Assembly (NCBI GenBank): GCA_003988855.1
Contig: QYAI01000072.1
Span: forward strand, 62,001 to 126,000
Source: Arachnopeziza araneosa
Lineage: Eukaryota > Ascomycota > Leotiomycetes > Helotiales > Arachnopezizaceae
Direction of reading: 5' to 3'
Length of the DNA: 64,000 nt
The notes under the pieces are model-generated. The model had not been told where the DNA came from and did no database searches. It saw only the letters and a program-made list of their open reading frames with translations. The translations under genes were made by a program, and so were the position numbers. Shown here in pieces: positions 21,998 through 34,154 of this stretch. Position 1 is the first letter of the stretch. Every line of letters starts with the position of its first letter.

Positions 21998-23257
21998 TCA
22001 ACGCCCTTGATATATTTCGCTTCCCAAGTCTCTCCTCTCCACGAGCTTCCATCGTTTGCTCAGAAGCTTGGTTTGTCGCCATTGATCCAATACACTATCA
22101 AACTCTCCCGCCACGTACAGTTGTCGAAATTTAGCAACAAGGTAATCCTGAGTCTGAAAATATGCGCATTGCTGTTGAATGAATTCCAGCTGTTGATCCT
22201 TCCTTGCACTTTCGGTTCTTGCCTCGCGCGCTTTCCGTTTCTCTTGATCGAGCTCATTCTGCGTGGCGTTTAGGCGGAGAGTCTTCTGTTGCGTGTCTTC
22301 TGTCTGGGTTTGAAGCTCCGCATCCAGTTCATGTACTCTGACTCCTTTTAGCTCTAATTGTGTCCCTAGAACAGAGAGCTGTGCTGTTAATCTCTGCATT
22401 CGAGATTCAATCTCTTTGATTTCTTCAAGGTGCATATCCTTTATTTCTTGGATTTTTTCCTCTTTTTGCCTGGCTAGCTGACCCATCTCCAAGTCATGAT
22501 CTCGGCTCGCCATACTCCATAATGTGTTATGTTCATCAGCCATCTGTTGAAGGTCCTGTTCAAGGATTTTCTTCATTTTATCTATTTCCTGGACGAGATG
22601 CCTCTCTGTCCTGTCGTCGTTATCCTTGAGCCTCTGCATTTCTCTATCATGAGAGTCCACCAAATGCTTAATTCTTCTCATGAAAGTCCCTTCGTTCGCT
22701 TCGGAATAGAATTTGAATCTTTCAAACTCGTCCTCAACAAGCTCCCTCTTTCGAGTTTCTGCAGACATAATTTCTGCTGCCTTTGCGAGATTTTGAGCAT
22801 GCAGACCTATTATTTTCATTTCCATATCCTTCCTTATCTGCTCTGTACAACTCTTCGCCATGTCCAATTCCTCCTGGAGGGTATTTATCACCTGACCCAT
22901 GTCGGTGCTAACAAGATGTTCCTCCGCCACCAGTTCCTTGTCCTGTTGGTGCTTCTCCTCCAGTTCATCCACCTTGACACGCATTTGGCGCTCCAAATCA
23001 GCGTACTCTCGCTCTGCATCTGCCCTCTCAGCTTTGAGCTGCTCCTCCTTGTGGCGCATTTCAAGCTCGAACGCATCCATCATTTCACGAAGGGTTGCTT
23101 GTAGCTCGATGTGCTTGTTTTCATTCCTCTGTTCCGCCGTGGACTTCCATTGTGCAATTTCTGTCTCCTGATGTTGAAGTGAAGATTCCAAGTGGGAAAT
23201 TTGGTTCTTCAGATGTGCCTCAACTCGTGTGGATTCCGTCTGGAGTTCGCTCGTCAT
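21998..23257 (-). CDS. Long coiled-coil protein, uncharacterised
   Basis: This 419-aa frame is almost entirely heptad-like coiled coil rich in Glu, Gln, Lys and Leu (for example HIELQATLREMMDAFELEM and KMKKILEQDLQQMADEH), ending in a non-coiled tail with KFRQLYVAGEFDSVLDQWR. There is no signal peptide or membrane segment. The frame stays open upstream of the first ATG as far as 23311, so an upstream exon with a GTGAGT donor near 23330 is possible, though I could not find a splice that keeps frame. It might be a structural or tethering protein; similarity to myosin-like tails is only compositional. It lies 97 bases downstream of the UstYa-like gene, tail to tail. Confidence 0.6.
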   Translation of the reverse strand: MTSELQTESTRVEAHLKNQISHLESSLQHQETEIAQWKSTAEQRNENKHIELQATLREMMDAFELEMRHKEEQLKAERADAEREYADLERQMRVKVDELEEKHQQDKELVAEEHLVSTDMGQVINTLQEELDMAKSCTEQIRKDMEMKIIGLHAQNLAKAAEIMSAETRKRELVEDEFERFKFYSEANEGTFMRRIKHLVDSHDREMQRLKDNDDRTERHLVQEIDKMKKILEQDLQQMADEHNTLWSMASRDHDLEMGQLARQKEEKIQEIKDMHLEEIKEIESRMQRLTAQLSVLGTQLELKGVRVHELDAELQTQTEDTQQKTLRLNATQNELDQEKRKAREARTESARKDQQLEFIQQQCAYFQTQDYLVAKFRQLYVAGEFDSVLDQWRQTKLLSKRWKLVERRDLGSEIYQGR

Positions 23258-23409
23258 AGCGGCATGCGTTTCCCATTGCTGCGCATGAGTTGGATGCCGC
23301 TCTAACTTATGTTGTTCACGGCGAGCGACTCACAACTCCTCATTCTCCATCTCGGTGCAGAGCTACTTACTGGATTTCAACCTTTGTGCGCCAAGTTATG
23401 CAGGTTCAG

Positions 23410-25120
23410 GGGATGTAATTTGGCCTCCAACTTTTCGCCAGTTTGCCAATCGCAGCCGTGGTTATGGCCTCTGAACAATGTAAACTGTGGTTTCACAAAC
23501 CCTTTCATAGGCCTAACTGCTTAATTCAATCAGAGTGGTATCATTCCCAGCCTCCATTCCCAATCAAATTCTTCGGCCATGGTTAAATAGGCGCGCATCA
23601 CTGGAACTAGAATGAAGCCAAGTTCCGTACTCTCCTCTCGATGGTGTACGCTTGTAGCTTCACATGATGAACACCGAGCATCCAGCTGATATTGAGGCTC
23701 TTTCAGCCCTGAATTGTCCTCCATTTCCGACCCATCTCCCACAAACTCCGTATTGTAGGTAATCCACGATCAAGAAAAATGAGCGAATTAGAGCCCTCCA
23801 ATTTGCCTCACAGCATCTTGCTCCTTTTGTGAATTCAACACTCTACTGTAATGCCTGAGGTCGGATCTACCCGGCCTGCATGGCCTCTAACTTCCCGTCC
23901 CATCACGGATTTGAGCACTGCCACCACACCTTCCATCCTCCCAGGCAGACTACGACTCTCTCCGTCCAGCGACATGGGCCTGACGAACCAATAAGAAACC
24001 CCCATTTGCCCTTTTGACACTCTACCCATTCTGAGAATTTCACACCCAAGCAGTGCGAAACAGTGCGTGAATGGCTGGGATAGCGAGCTTTTTGGCCTCC
24101 AACTTCCCGGCTCCCAAGGATGACTTCAGTTCAGCCCAATGAGCACTCGCTTGATGTGCAGGTCGAACAAGCGAATCAGAATCCTCTATTCACCTTCTTA
24201 TGAAGAGGTGTACTTGTGAATTTTATACACTCAAAATCTCCTGCCACATTGGGAATGCCTCAGCACAATTTTCTACTGGCTATCGTTTTGGCCTCCACTC
24301 TGCCGTGCTCTCCAAAGTCTCCAACGCTGCCAGCAGTGCTCGTCCAATGATCTCCAAGACTGACTCGCTGTGCGGTAGCCTTAGCCTTGTGCATAACAAA
24401 CAAAAGATCTTTGACTATTCATTTCCCATTGTCCCACAAAGCACTGAGCAAACTCATAAACCCGAATACACTGAGCTCAACCTGCTTCGAAAAGTTAAGC
24501 ATCGATGAGCCTCAACTTCCAGCCCAACACCTCCATTCTTACTCCAATATGCTCCAGAATTGTAAATTTCTCATTTGAAATGAGGCTCTGCTCTCTCCTT
24601 GTCCACACTTTCAGTCTCCAACTAGGACACTCTCCCGCAACCTTCAAGGCTGATTTGAGCCTCTCCTCCCGTCGACAATGTGGGTCTAACGAACAAATCA
24701 CAACTTCTTATCCTCCTTCTTGACAACCTAGACACTTGCGAATTTCACACACCGGGTCAAATTGGTGCACCGTATTCAGGCTGCTGACTGGTGGATGACA
24801 ATTCAGCCCGGCCTCCACCCTCTGACACTGCCACCACAGTCAGCTATTGTATCGAGGTAGAACTCAACGCATACATGTAAACGAATGAGCCACAGCTTCT
24901 CATTCTTCCCCTTGACAACCTACACGCTTGAGAATTTCACACACCAGGCCATCTTGCAGCGATGGTTTAATGGTTCTGAACTCTCTGCATCACTAGCACA
25001 CACAGCTCATGCATAACGCCCGAACAGTCCCAGCCGCAGGTTCTACAAACACAAAAGAGCCAGTCACAGCCCTCCATCACCCCTCTCACCACTCTGCCCA
25101 CTTGAGGATTTCTCGGAATG
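23410..25120. repeat. Degenerate GGCCTCCAA-type repeat block (minor block)
   Basis: At least six diverged copies of a unit of roughly 190-220 bases carry GGCCTCCA-like boxes at about 23420, 23888, 24093, 24288, 24650 and 24808. CCAAT or ACAAATCAC follows each, and further on comes a conserved CTTGACAACCTA...ACACACC tract. The tract is nearly identical at 24718-24758 and 24912-24952, 194 bases apart. The boxes match those of the larger array at 56.3-62.05 kb, so both appear to belong to one repeat family. I found no coding frame. Confidence 0.65.
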
Positions 25121-25129
25121 AGCCTAGCT

Positions 25130-25651
25130 AACCTGCTGTGTATATCACAGGCCATCATGAAGATCACGCCGACCGCGACGGTAAAGCAGGCGATGCAGCA
25201 GACGACGAATTCCCCTCTATTGACGAGCTCCTAGCACTTTCGAGCAAGGGGAACTCGGGGAGGTATCAGAATTCCGAGAAGAATCCGCAGCCTCTCGCGT
25301 CAGTCTCTACCACGAGCGGAAGCTATCTCGATCTGAATTAGCCCAAATTAGATAATGGTGTCAGCAATAGCCAAGGCACTCGAGATATGCGCGTTGGCTT
25401 TCTATTACCACGCACAGATAGCAAAGCAGTCTTCTAACGATGCGCAGATGGTGTTCGACTACTTGTGTATACCAGCCATGTCGTCTGAGTGTAAACGAGT
25501 CTTTAGTTCGCTGGCAAAGCTCACTACGACAGAGACTTCATGTTTAACGGGCGATCTACTATGGCATCATGAGTGTCTGAAGAACTGGCAGATTCGTGTG
25601 CGGCGTAAGGTGAAATCGGCAGCTGAATTCTTGAGCAGCTACTGCAGCTAG
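25130..25651 (+). mobile_element. Truncated hAT-family transposase relic
   Basis: The frame at 25355-25651 encodes the hAT C-terminal dimerisation signature: VFDYLCIPAMSSECKRVFSS, then a LTGDLLWHHECLKNW segment. Just upstream (25138-25341) a second open stretch rich in Asp and Ser is typical of the sequence that precedes this domain in fungal hAT elements; a stop separates the two. The rest of the transposase (BED finger and catalytic core) is absent, and I see no clear terminal inverted repeats or target duplication. It is a dead remnant, next to the repeat block and the HET gene. Confidence 0.8.
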
Positions 25652-25812
25652 TAGAGCTTTATTGCGTCTGCTGCTCCAAAGGATTTGAAAGAGCATAGAG
25701 AGATACAGAGCGGCGTGAATAAAATTGTGCGAGAATAAGGATGGCAACAACTGACATTCAATCAGGTCATCACCAGCAATCTGAGTATTAAGCACATTTG
25801 TACGCTACGACG

Positions 25813-28145
25813 CTACCATATTTCGTAATCTTGGCGTTTATACGTCAATCGCAAATACTCTTCGCGCTCATCGTCAAACCTCAGGAGATGCTCTTCGAAT
25901 AGCCCAATCCGTCGGAAGCGCATGGGCGCGGATGAACCTCTCTTGGCCTCAAGATTATGAGCCTTAAATTCGAGCTCCCACTTACACTTTGGGGCAGGCA
26001 AATTTGGGGATAGAACAAGCCCTAGAAGGATAACGTCAGCAGTCCCAACTCGTCCCAAGTCCCTTCTTCCCCCCGGTCGATATTCAAACCCAACACTGCG
26101 TCTCATGTAGCAAAGTGGAGCCAGATAGAACGGCGAATCTCCACCAGCAACAAGAGCTGTTCGAAATTGCTCGAGGGGTAGATGGACGTCAAAGCTAATG
26201 TAAAGCGGGTTGGCATCATGTCTCTTCAGTCTCTCGAAATCCCGCAGAACGTCATCATGCACGAGACGAGCTCTTCTTATGAGACTGGTAACTTTCAACA
26301 TGACTTTGACTCCTTTATCGTAAGGCGGATAGAACATGCCAATGTCTATTGGAATTATATCGCAGTCTTTGTGGTAACCTTTAGATTGAGCGAACGATAC
26401 CGCGCCACCTCGAGAACACCAACTCCAGCTCGGGATTTGCGACAACGACTCGTAGCGATGACCAGCATTGGTTTCAACATTTTCCGGCCGCCAGAGGAGG
26501 TTTGCCCAAAGATCGTAGTCCCAGTGCCCCAAAAAGTATCGCAGCGGCCCATTGCGACCAATATAATCGTCGGTGGCACCTACTGACAGAATAGCATTAA
26601 GACTATCCCCAGCTCGCTGTGTGTCGCCCACCAAGCCAGCCAATGCAGGAATTCTGTCCTTTTCAAATGTGAAAGATCTTCTGGAGTATTGTTCTACCAG
26701 CCAGCGCCACTGGCGTTCTAGGTCTTTTAGTCCACTACCTTGCGACAAGTATTTGTGCCACGGCAACTTGAGTTTCAACGGTGAGTCATAGTTCTCAGCA
26801 TGGCGCTGAGTCTTGCATTCGAAGTAGATTTGTTGTTGCCCAAAGTAAATGGACCGATGGGAGAGGAGCCTTTCTTGAAAGGTCCAGCCCCGCTCGTTCC
26901 ACGTCGAGCGTTCTACATCAGAGACAAATTCAGCAGGATATGTTTCAGAACCCATGAAAGAAATAGAGTACTCCCCCGAAATTCGAGGGTGCTTTTGACT
27001 TCGGAATGGCAGGCTGACGGACCGAGCTGGGGAATGTCGGCGAAGAAAGCCATCATTCGTGGACTTGGACGATGCAGCGATGATAGTGACATAAGCCTGG
27101 CGGTAGATGTCGCCCATAATAGCAGCCTCATGGGCCCAATCTTCTTCGCTGTCTTGTATGATGCATAGGGAATCGATCCATATGTAATTGATACCGAGAC
27201 ATCTGCACACGGAAAAGGCGTCTCGAAAAGTCTGAGGGATCTCCTCCCAATTTAAACCATTCATCCTAGAGGACAATGTTCTGCTTGTGGTTGTCATCCG
27301 GAGGCTCGATGGAGGCCCCCAGCAATAGCTGAGAGCGGCGTACTTTACTAGGAGCTCCATAGACTCTATCTCGACCAGAAGAGGTTGTGGCCTACGATCA
27401 AGGTCACCTAGGTGCAGTAATCTCTTAGGCCGACTCGATCGATCTCGAGATACAGCCCTGCTACATATTTCGTGGCTCTGCTCACACCTTTGTATCCACT
27501 GATTTATCGTAGAAATATTCTTTGGTGAAAGCGTTGTAGGATCGATTGATCTCCCTCGAATACGTAGATAGTGACCTACGATTGAATCTACAGTAACAAG
27601 ATTTGAGATGACACTGTTCATTGGGGATTTTTTTGAAGTGACTCACCTTCTTCACAAAGCAATCTGAAAGTGAGAAGGATGGGCTCTCCTGAGCTTGACA
27701 CAATAGCCTCCAGGGCGTGGAGTATGACCGGCCATTCTCCAAGGTTGAAGGTCTGAGATCCTGGCTCTGAAACGCAGTTGTAGCGAAAAGAGATATGGAC
27801 ATCACCACGTGGAATTGAATCCGTCTCTAGTGACAAGCTTCGCTGCTGGTGGGACTCGATCACTTCCAGCAGGAGCTTGCAAAAGCGACAACCTCTTGCG
27901 GCAGAGGCGTTTAGGCTCGGCAATCCAGGATATTTATCTTTGCGCTTGAGAGGGAGATGCAGAAATCCTTCTCGGAAATCTATAGCAAAGGATCCTCCAG
28001 GAAGGGTGGTCTCGGGGAACCCTTGGAGGAATCGCGGCTCTAAGATGAGGCCACAGCAGCTCTTGCACAAGGAGTCGTTACTGGCATCAGACGCCCCAAT
28101 GCTGCTCAGCTTTCTGAATGTGTTGCTGAATCGATCCATTACCAA
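25813..28145 (-). CDS. HET-domain (heterokaryon incompatibility) protein
   Basis: Two exons (28145-27647 and 27587-25813; 59-nt intron with TGTAG acceptor) give 757 aa. The N-terminal 170 residues include CKSCCGLIL and a CRFCKLLLEVIE motif typical of fungal HET proteins. The HET domain shows YAALSYCWG, INYIWIDSLCIIQDSEEDW and WTFQERLLSHRSIYF, in that order. HET proteins trigger cell death on non-self recognition or act in related surveillance; many paralogues have unknown partners. The C-terminal region is divergent. The second in-frame ATG at 28139 could also be the start. The gene lies beside a transposon relic and repeat block, a common setting for HET genes. Confidence 0.93.
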
Positions 28146-29401
28146 CCAAATCTTGCCTTTCGGTCCCTATCAAAGTGGGTGGTTCTGGATGATTTGAATG
28201 CGATTCGCAGCTTTCGAGATAGGATTTCATGCGCGACCCTACCTCAGCTTCGACACCACAAATCCGTCATCAAGACGATAATCGCGACAGCGGAAATTGC
28301 TTCAAGATGATAATAGAATACGTATGATCGAATATGCTATTCCCAAGGCAGTTGCGCTTGATGGAAATACTTTGAGATGAGTAGTTTGTTTGAATATTAT
28401 TTTCTCCGTTGGGGAAACCTACAGTGCTACTTTTGGCCCCGGTTCCCGAGCCCCTCGGAGACACGACGGCGAATCACAGCCCTCCATCCGCCCTCGAGAC
28501 ACGCTGCCCCTCCACTTTGTTTACCACCATCTCGCAACCCATCGCTGATCTGCCGCAGGGACACTTCCACGCATGGGAGAGAGCCTCTTCTTCCTAGCAG
28601 GTTCGGAGACTGGTCATTCTGCCTAGGACTTCTAGCTCTGATCTGAAGCAATATAGTGATTGAGTAACACGTATACAGAGTAAGTCTCGGTTTCAAAGAT
28701 CGCTTAGAAATATCAGGGGAATAGAAGACCAAAACAGCAAATACACAAAAGGATGCATTGTTGGAGACATCTTGTATTATATCTTTTCGTATTCTACACT
28801 CATTCCCTCTAGCAGTAAACCCATCCGTGTTTTAATCACGCTTCTGTGACAAAGACAAGACAAACTCATTGCATGCATAAGATTCAGCTCTTGAATTCTC
28901 ATGCTCGCTTCTTTCCTTCTCCATTCCTCCCCATTCTCGTCATTTTCCTCGCCTCCCCACCTCCACTCCTTAGTCACATATCCTCTTTCCAACACACCTG
29001 CACTATTTTACCTCGTTGATCAACAGATAACCCAACTCCACACCATCTATCAATTTTTCAACTCAAAAGTCCAAACAATAAAGATTAGAGAGTGTCCCGG
29101 TCCAGCCGTATGTGTCTCCTACATGTATATATAATTCCTTGGTTCGCCGCTGTCATGTGTATGCAGACTTTTCGTTTCTATTCCGTTCCATTCGAGTTTC
29201 AAAAGAGCGCTCTCAGATGCTATGCTGGATAGTGGGTATCTGCTGAATATACAATCCCCGATGAGGGATGAGACTGTTGAATTTGTGTGTGAGGTGAGGT
29301 AGTGCGAGATTGGACAGTCAATTTAGGTGGTCTTCGATTCGGTAGTCCGGTAGCGGATAGTCACTTCCGATAGCAGGTACTTCGAAGTCGAGCTCGAAGG
29401 A
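28146..29401. other. Intergenic, 1.25 kb
   Basis: This stretch lies between the HET gene and the 3' end of the Och1-type gene and has no supported gene. One short segment near 28470 (ATCACAGCCCTCCATC) resembles boxes in the repeat blocks at 25.06 and 56.33 kb. The 28880-29050 part is CT- and CA-rich. Confidence 0.5.
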
Positions 29402-30572
29402 TTAATTCTGCTGCTCTTGGCCAATATGGCGTTCTGATTCTGGCTTCCAAGTGCCTATCAAAGAAAACCCCTAGTTAGTCCACGTTTCATAGATGAGAGA
29501 CTTCAGATGGGCGAAGAATAGACCTACCCTCAAACTCATGCTTGACAAATGCCATAGGATGATCGTAGTCCTCAGCACCCATCTGCTGCACACCTGGGCT
29601 GAAACTTGTAATCGGTAGAATCACTACATCGCCCACCCTCTTGCTACTTGTCATGCCAGTAAAATCCCTCCACGTAATATTCCCCTTACTCGTACTCATG
29701 TCAAAGTACTTCTCATCATTCATGAATTTGAATATGGTGTCGGTCCATAACGCTGGGCCTGTGAACTCAATGACATTCTTGTCCTTGATCTTAGAAAGCT
29801 TGCCAGCTTGTTTCATTGCCAGAGTGGATTGTGTGATGTTGGCCACAATCTCGCGAAGAACGGGGTGTCCAGGCTTTGATTGGATAGTCCATTGGCAGAA
29901 TTGGATACGGCGAGAATACCATTCGGCCCAGTCCTCGCGGTCTGGATCAGCTTCAATGCCGATCACCAACCCTACCGCCTCCCGTGGTACACTTTCTGGC
30001 AGCCACTCTGTCGCAGGTTTCAACGCATGGGTATCGATATCAGAATAGATCCCTCCCCGCGCAAGTAAGATCAAGTATCGGAAGAAATCCGCCTTCAGCA
30101 CAGGCAGAGGTAGGGCCAGGAACGCCTCTAGAACCTCAGGGACAGAAGCATACAGATGCCGTAATAGATGCACAGAAACCTGATCCGTGATAACCTCATG
30201 TATGAATCCCGGATGCTTCTCACTCCAACTTGCTTCCGCAGGACGGAAATTCTCTCCAAAATCTCCACTCGCGGGTGTGTATTTCCACGTCTGCCAGATG
30301 TAGGCCGGGAACTTGGTTTCGACATCGTAGGGGAACTGGTAGGCGAGCTTGTCCCGGAGAGAAGCTCGGGACATATCTTGGAGGAGCTGCTGATTGTTTG
30401 CCTTGTGCTTCTTCGGAGCGGAGAGGGCGGAGGTCGTGCTGGCGGATTTGTAGCCGGTGGAAGGGGGTGAGGCTGGTGCTGTCGGTAGAGCTTTCTCATG
30501 TGTACGAGTGACGAGGTAGAGCATGGTGAGGAAGAAGAAAGCGCCTATCAGGGCGCGGCGGAAGGTTAGCAT
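29402..30572 (-). CDS. och1: Och1-type alpha-1,6-mannosyltransferase (GT32)
   Basis: Two exons (30572-29528 and 29454-29402; 73-nt intron) give 365 aa; the small last exon encodes TWKPESERHIGQEQQN and completes the usual HEFEGTWK ending. The protein is a Golgi type II membrane protein: a short basic tail, a membrane segment (LIGAFFFLTMLYLVT) and a Ser/Pro-rich stem lead to the catalytic domain. The domain carries FPAYIWQTWKYTPASGDF, the DXD motif in GGIYSDIDTHALKP and later FTGPALWTDTIF. Och1 adds the first alpha-1,6-mannose to the N-glycan core in the early Golgi. Several GT32 paralogues exist in filamentous fungi, so the exact acceptor is inferred. Confidence 0.9.
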
Positions 30573-32993
30573 GGTGGCTAGTTTGTGGGTGACAGAGCTC
30601 TATCTCTATCTGTAGTTGTGTGATGCAAACGCTCTGCCTCAAGAGCAATGCAACCGACTCTCCCGGCGAGCAAAGCAAAACGCAAAGAAAGAAAGACAGA
30701 CAGACAGACACCCAAATGCTCCGGTCGTCGATCGATGGAGGTTGAGGCCTGTTGAATTAGGACTGTAGTTGAAATATGTGTTGTATGTCGAGAGAGAATT
30801 GAGGATGCTGGCCTTGGTCACTCCCCTTTGCAGCGTTGCATGCGCCGACCGTGCCCAGCCTTTTTTTTCCGTTGCCGTTTCAGAAGGCGATCGTTTCGCA
30901 AGGACGGGAGGATCGCTCGACCGCGAATGCCACCAAATTTCCGAATGGGTGACGACCCAAGTACCGAGCAATGATGAGTCTGGAGAAATCTTCGTCTGTT
31001 CTTCCTCTTTGTTTATGCAACATCAGGCAGAGCTGAGGATGCGATTCTGCTGGTATATATATGTTCATATGGACTGATGCATGGAATTCACACACCTGCA
31101 TGCAGTGCCAACGTAATCGAAAACGTCGAATCACGACCCAGAGCAGCCTGGTCCAAGTCTGGGATATTCACTCTGAAACCCAAAAATACTCGATCTGCAA
31201 ATTCCCATCACTTCCATTGTCGCACGGCCTCTTCTGCCTTTTATTACCTTCGACTTCTTCCTGCGATCGGCATCTTGTCTTCTTCTTGGACTCTTCTCTC
31301 GTATCTATTCCACCAGCGATTACTGACTTGAGTCGAGTACTCAGTGTTGATCGAAAAGGCTTTGAAACCACACATTCACCCGAGCCTTGCCCATGCACAT
31401 CTCGTCAACCCAGCCGCAGACAAGCTTTCGTGGCTCTGTACGTACCTTGGGACCGCATCACGACGCTCACGTCATTGGGACCATTGAGACTTGCCCAAGT
31501 GCTTTATCCAAAACTTGTCCTCTCATCCATTCATTCCTCCACGATTCCTACCACTATGCTCAACGCTGTTCAGCTGAGAAGAAATCGCTCCTCTCTCTCA
31601 TCTTGTGTATAGCCCTTCAGCCGCAGCTGATCTTGAGATTGATGCCTAGCACGTGATATAATCACGTGGACCGCATACCCACCTTCCCAGATATTCTTGC
31701 TGCTGGTTGGGTACTGACAAACGAATCCAAAAAAAACCACAGGATATGTGAATCTGCTTCCCTTTCCAACAGAACAATATCAACGTTTTACATCTCAGTT
31801 TCACCTTCACCACGCTTGGCATGTTTCGCATAATCCATCACAGGTTTGATCCTCAGGAACCTTACCAAGGTAGACATCATACGGCGCAATTGGATACTCC
31901 GAGGACGAAGCCAGAAATAGAAGAAGCTTCTACTTTTAGATGCAGTCTTCTTCATATATTGCACTTTACAATTGAGCACGTGAGATAACCAGGAAAACGT
32001 GACATCTAGACCAGAGATCTAACCTCTCAGTCGATTCTTTTCTGTAATCCGACTAATCTAGAACTTTTCAGGGACATCCTTCCTTCTCCAGTCTATTTCA
32101 TTGACAGAAAATGCACGGCAAGCGTAGCAACGTGAACGAGGAGGTTGACCGATGGGAAGTCGAAGAATGTAACCTCGTTGTTCGAGACTTTACGCAAGAA
32201 GAGAACGAGAGCAGGAAAGCGCCAAGTAATCGCTGGAAGCTTTACAAACACATCCAAATTATGGCTCAACCGCTCTCGTACCTTAGCAAAAATCTACTCA
32301 ACATCAAATATTTCCTGGCCGACTTTACCTGCCCATTTCTCAACGCCTCCCCTTCTATCGTTCCTCTTAATACCCTACCGAGTACCCTTTCCCATCTATA
32401 AACCTAGTAGCATCTTAGTACTGCTTGTGCAGCTTCACATTTACTCCCAGCACACAAAAACCCTCCCCCTTATCTTGTACATGTCATTTACTTCTCTATT
32501 GCAATCACGGAAGGTAGAGGGAATTTGTGAATCCGTCCGAAAGTAAAGATGAGATTTATGTCCATGGTAGATTAAAGGCGCCGGTAGAAGATACGACAAT
32601 ACCTATGGAGGAGTGGTCCTCAGAATCGTAAGCAAGCTAGCGAAGATGGAAATTCCATTTTGTTGGAGGTATGACTCGGATTGACTTCATACTGAGAGTA
32701 ATGGTGTGAGACTCGACGAGATAAGATGGAGATTGATAACATGAGCAAGTCAAGCTCGCTAACTCCCAGTTACTTAGAATCTTGAGTCATAGAACGAGCA
32801 AGACAACAGTGGAGAGTTGAAGTGGCACCATGATCCCACCATAGAAGCAAATAGAAACAGCTTCAATCCTCATACTTTTGAATGTGAGGTCACGGAACCA
32901 GATTGAATGAAAGAATTTGAATTTCCACCTCTTTTATCCCATATATCCCATAAACCCTTCTCTAAACAGCTCATCCACGACATCCACCCAAAC
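30573..32993. other. Intergenic, 2.4 kb
   Basis: No supported gene. It contains the promoter of the och1-like gene, a GACA microsatellite of four copies near 30697, and a 19-bp E-box palindrome at 31650-31668. The open frames here (for example 31061-31612 and 32111-32546) have no domain and no convincing codon pattern. Confidence 0.55.
31650..31668. promoter_or_regulatory. Paired E-box palindrome
   Basis: CACGTGATATAATCACGTG is a perfect 19-bp palindrome made of two CACGTG boxes. A third CACGTG lies at about 31978. Such boxes bind bHLH proteins in fungi, for example SREBP-like, Cbf1-like or Pho4-like factors. It lies 1.1 kb upstream of the och1-like start; whether it acts on that gene is unknown. 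Confidence 0.4.
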
Positions 32994-34154
32994 TCACTGC
33001 TTGAGTTCAACGCTGACAGCCACCTTGTCAGACGCAGACTTGTAGATCGCCGAGATGATGGCGAAGTGGAACTCGGTCTTGGCTGCTGAGAGAGCCACAC
33101 TCTCCTTTCCCTCGATCAGATCCGCAAACGAGAGGAGCGGGCGAGCATTTGCATCGTTCCAGCTGAACCCGGGGAAATTCTCCTCCTTGGCCTCCACTCT
33201 CCCGTCAACATCCACGTACTGGGTGAGTTTGAAGAATCGTTTCTCACCCTCTGCTAATTCCGAGATGTCGTCATAAGTCGGGATCCACTCCCACGTGAGA
33301 CCACCTTTTGAGCCATCGATATTCAGACTCTCCTGAGGTTTACCATGGAAACCGCATGCTCGCTCATAGTCAAAAGCGACTGTATTGCCATTCTCCAGTT
33401 TCAGTGTCAATGATGCACCTGCATGAGTTTCTACCGAGATTGGAAATTCGGCTGGATCGGCGCCCGTTTTTGGTGTTGCTATCCAAGCCGAATGGACAGT
33501 GGCAGCGACAGGTTTGAGAACGTCGAACAACATGGTGAAGTCGTAACCGCCCCAATCAAAGATGACTCCACCCCCAGCCTTTGATTTGTCTAGGAACCAT
33601 CTGCTCTCTGGCTGGTATTCGATCCCAGGACGGCCTCGCGGCTGGCGATACACGAGACGAGCGTGGTAGGGAGTACCGATGCTACCTGCCTGGATCAATT
33701 GACGGGCACGGTTTAAGGCTCCGTTTCCTAGGTATCGGAAACTGCATTCAGCAAAGATTCGGCCAGCACCGCGACTTGCTGCTAACATCTCAGCTAATTC
33801 AGTTTCAGACCTTGCCACTGGTTTTTCACATAGAACATGACGTTTCGAGTGAAAACCACTGAGTGTTGCGGAGTGATGTAGCCATGGCGGTACAGCTACG
33901 ATGACTATATCGTAGTCCTCTCCGGGAGAGCTGGCAAGCATTGTCTCGGCATTATCGTAAACTGTGGCTTGTGGAAACTTGGAAATGAACCCTTTACGAG
34001 CATCTTTAGAAGGATCGGCAGCAAAGAGCTCGACATGACCTAAATTTTGGGCTGCAAGGGCGTGATGGCATGCAATGGCACCAGCACCGAACAGGTAGAT
34101 TCTCCATGGTGTAGTCGAGTGTCCATTCGTTTTGTAAGATGTCCCGTTTTCCAT
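32994..34154 (-). CDS. Gfo/Idh/MocA-family NAD(P)-dependent oxidoreductase
   Basis: This single exon encodes 386 aa from the ATG at 34154 (an upstream in-frame ATG at 34196 would add 14). The N-terminal Rossmann fold has IYLFGAGAIACHHALAAQNL, then VIVAVPPWLHH and the family signature HVLCEKPVA. The C-terminal alpha/beta domain follows with AECSFRYLGNGALNRARQL and GGGVIFDWGGYDFTMLFDVL. The nucleotide motif is GAGAIA rather than GxGxxG, with Ala in the third Gly position. Family members reduce or oxidise sugars, inositols, dihydrodiols or related substrates; the specific one is not readable here. The gene is isolated, with more than 1 kb free on both sides. Confidence 0.88.
   Translation of the reverse strand: MENGTSYKTNGHSTTPWRIYLFGAGAIACHHALAAQNLGHVELFAADPSKDARKGFISKFPQATVYDNAETMLASSPGEDYDIVIVAVPPWLHHSATLSGFHSKRHVLCEKPVARSETELAEMLAASRGAGRIFAECSFRYLGNGALNRARQLIQAGSIGTPYHARLVYRQPRGRPGIEYQPESRWFLDKSKAGGGVIFDWGGYDFTMLFDVLKPVAATVHSAWIATPKTGADPAEFPISVETHAGASLTLKLENGNTVAFDYERACGFHGKPQESLNIDGSKGGLTWEWIPTYDDISELAEGEKRFFKLTQYVDVDGRVEAKEENFPGFSWNDANARPLLSFADLIEGKESVALSAAKTEFHFAIISAIYKSASDKVAVSVELKQ

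Noticed and set aside
26182..27168. Open frames on the plus strand within the HET gene
   Set aside because: They are antisense shadows of a well-supported HET exon.
31061..31612. 183-codon plus-strand frame upstream of the och1-like gene
   Set aside because: Composition is random-like and no domain or splice evidence supports it.
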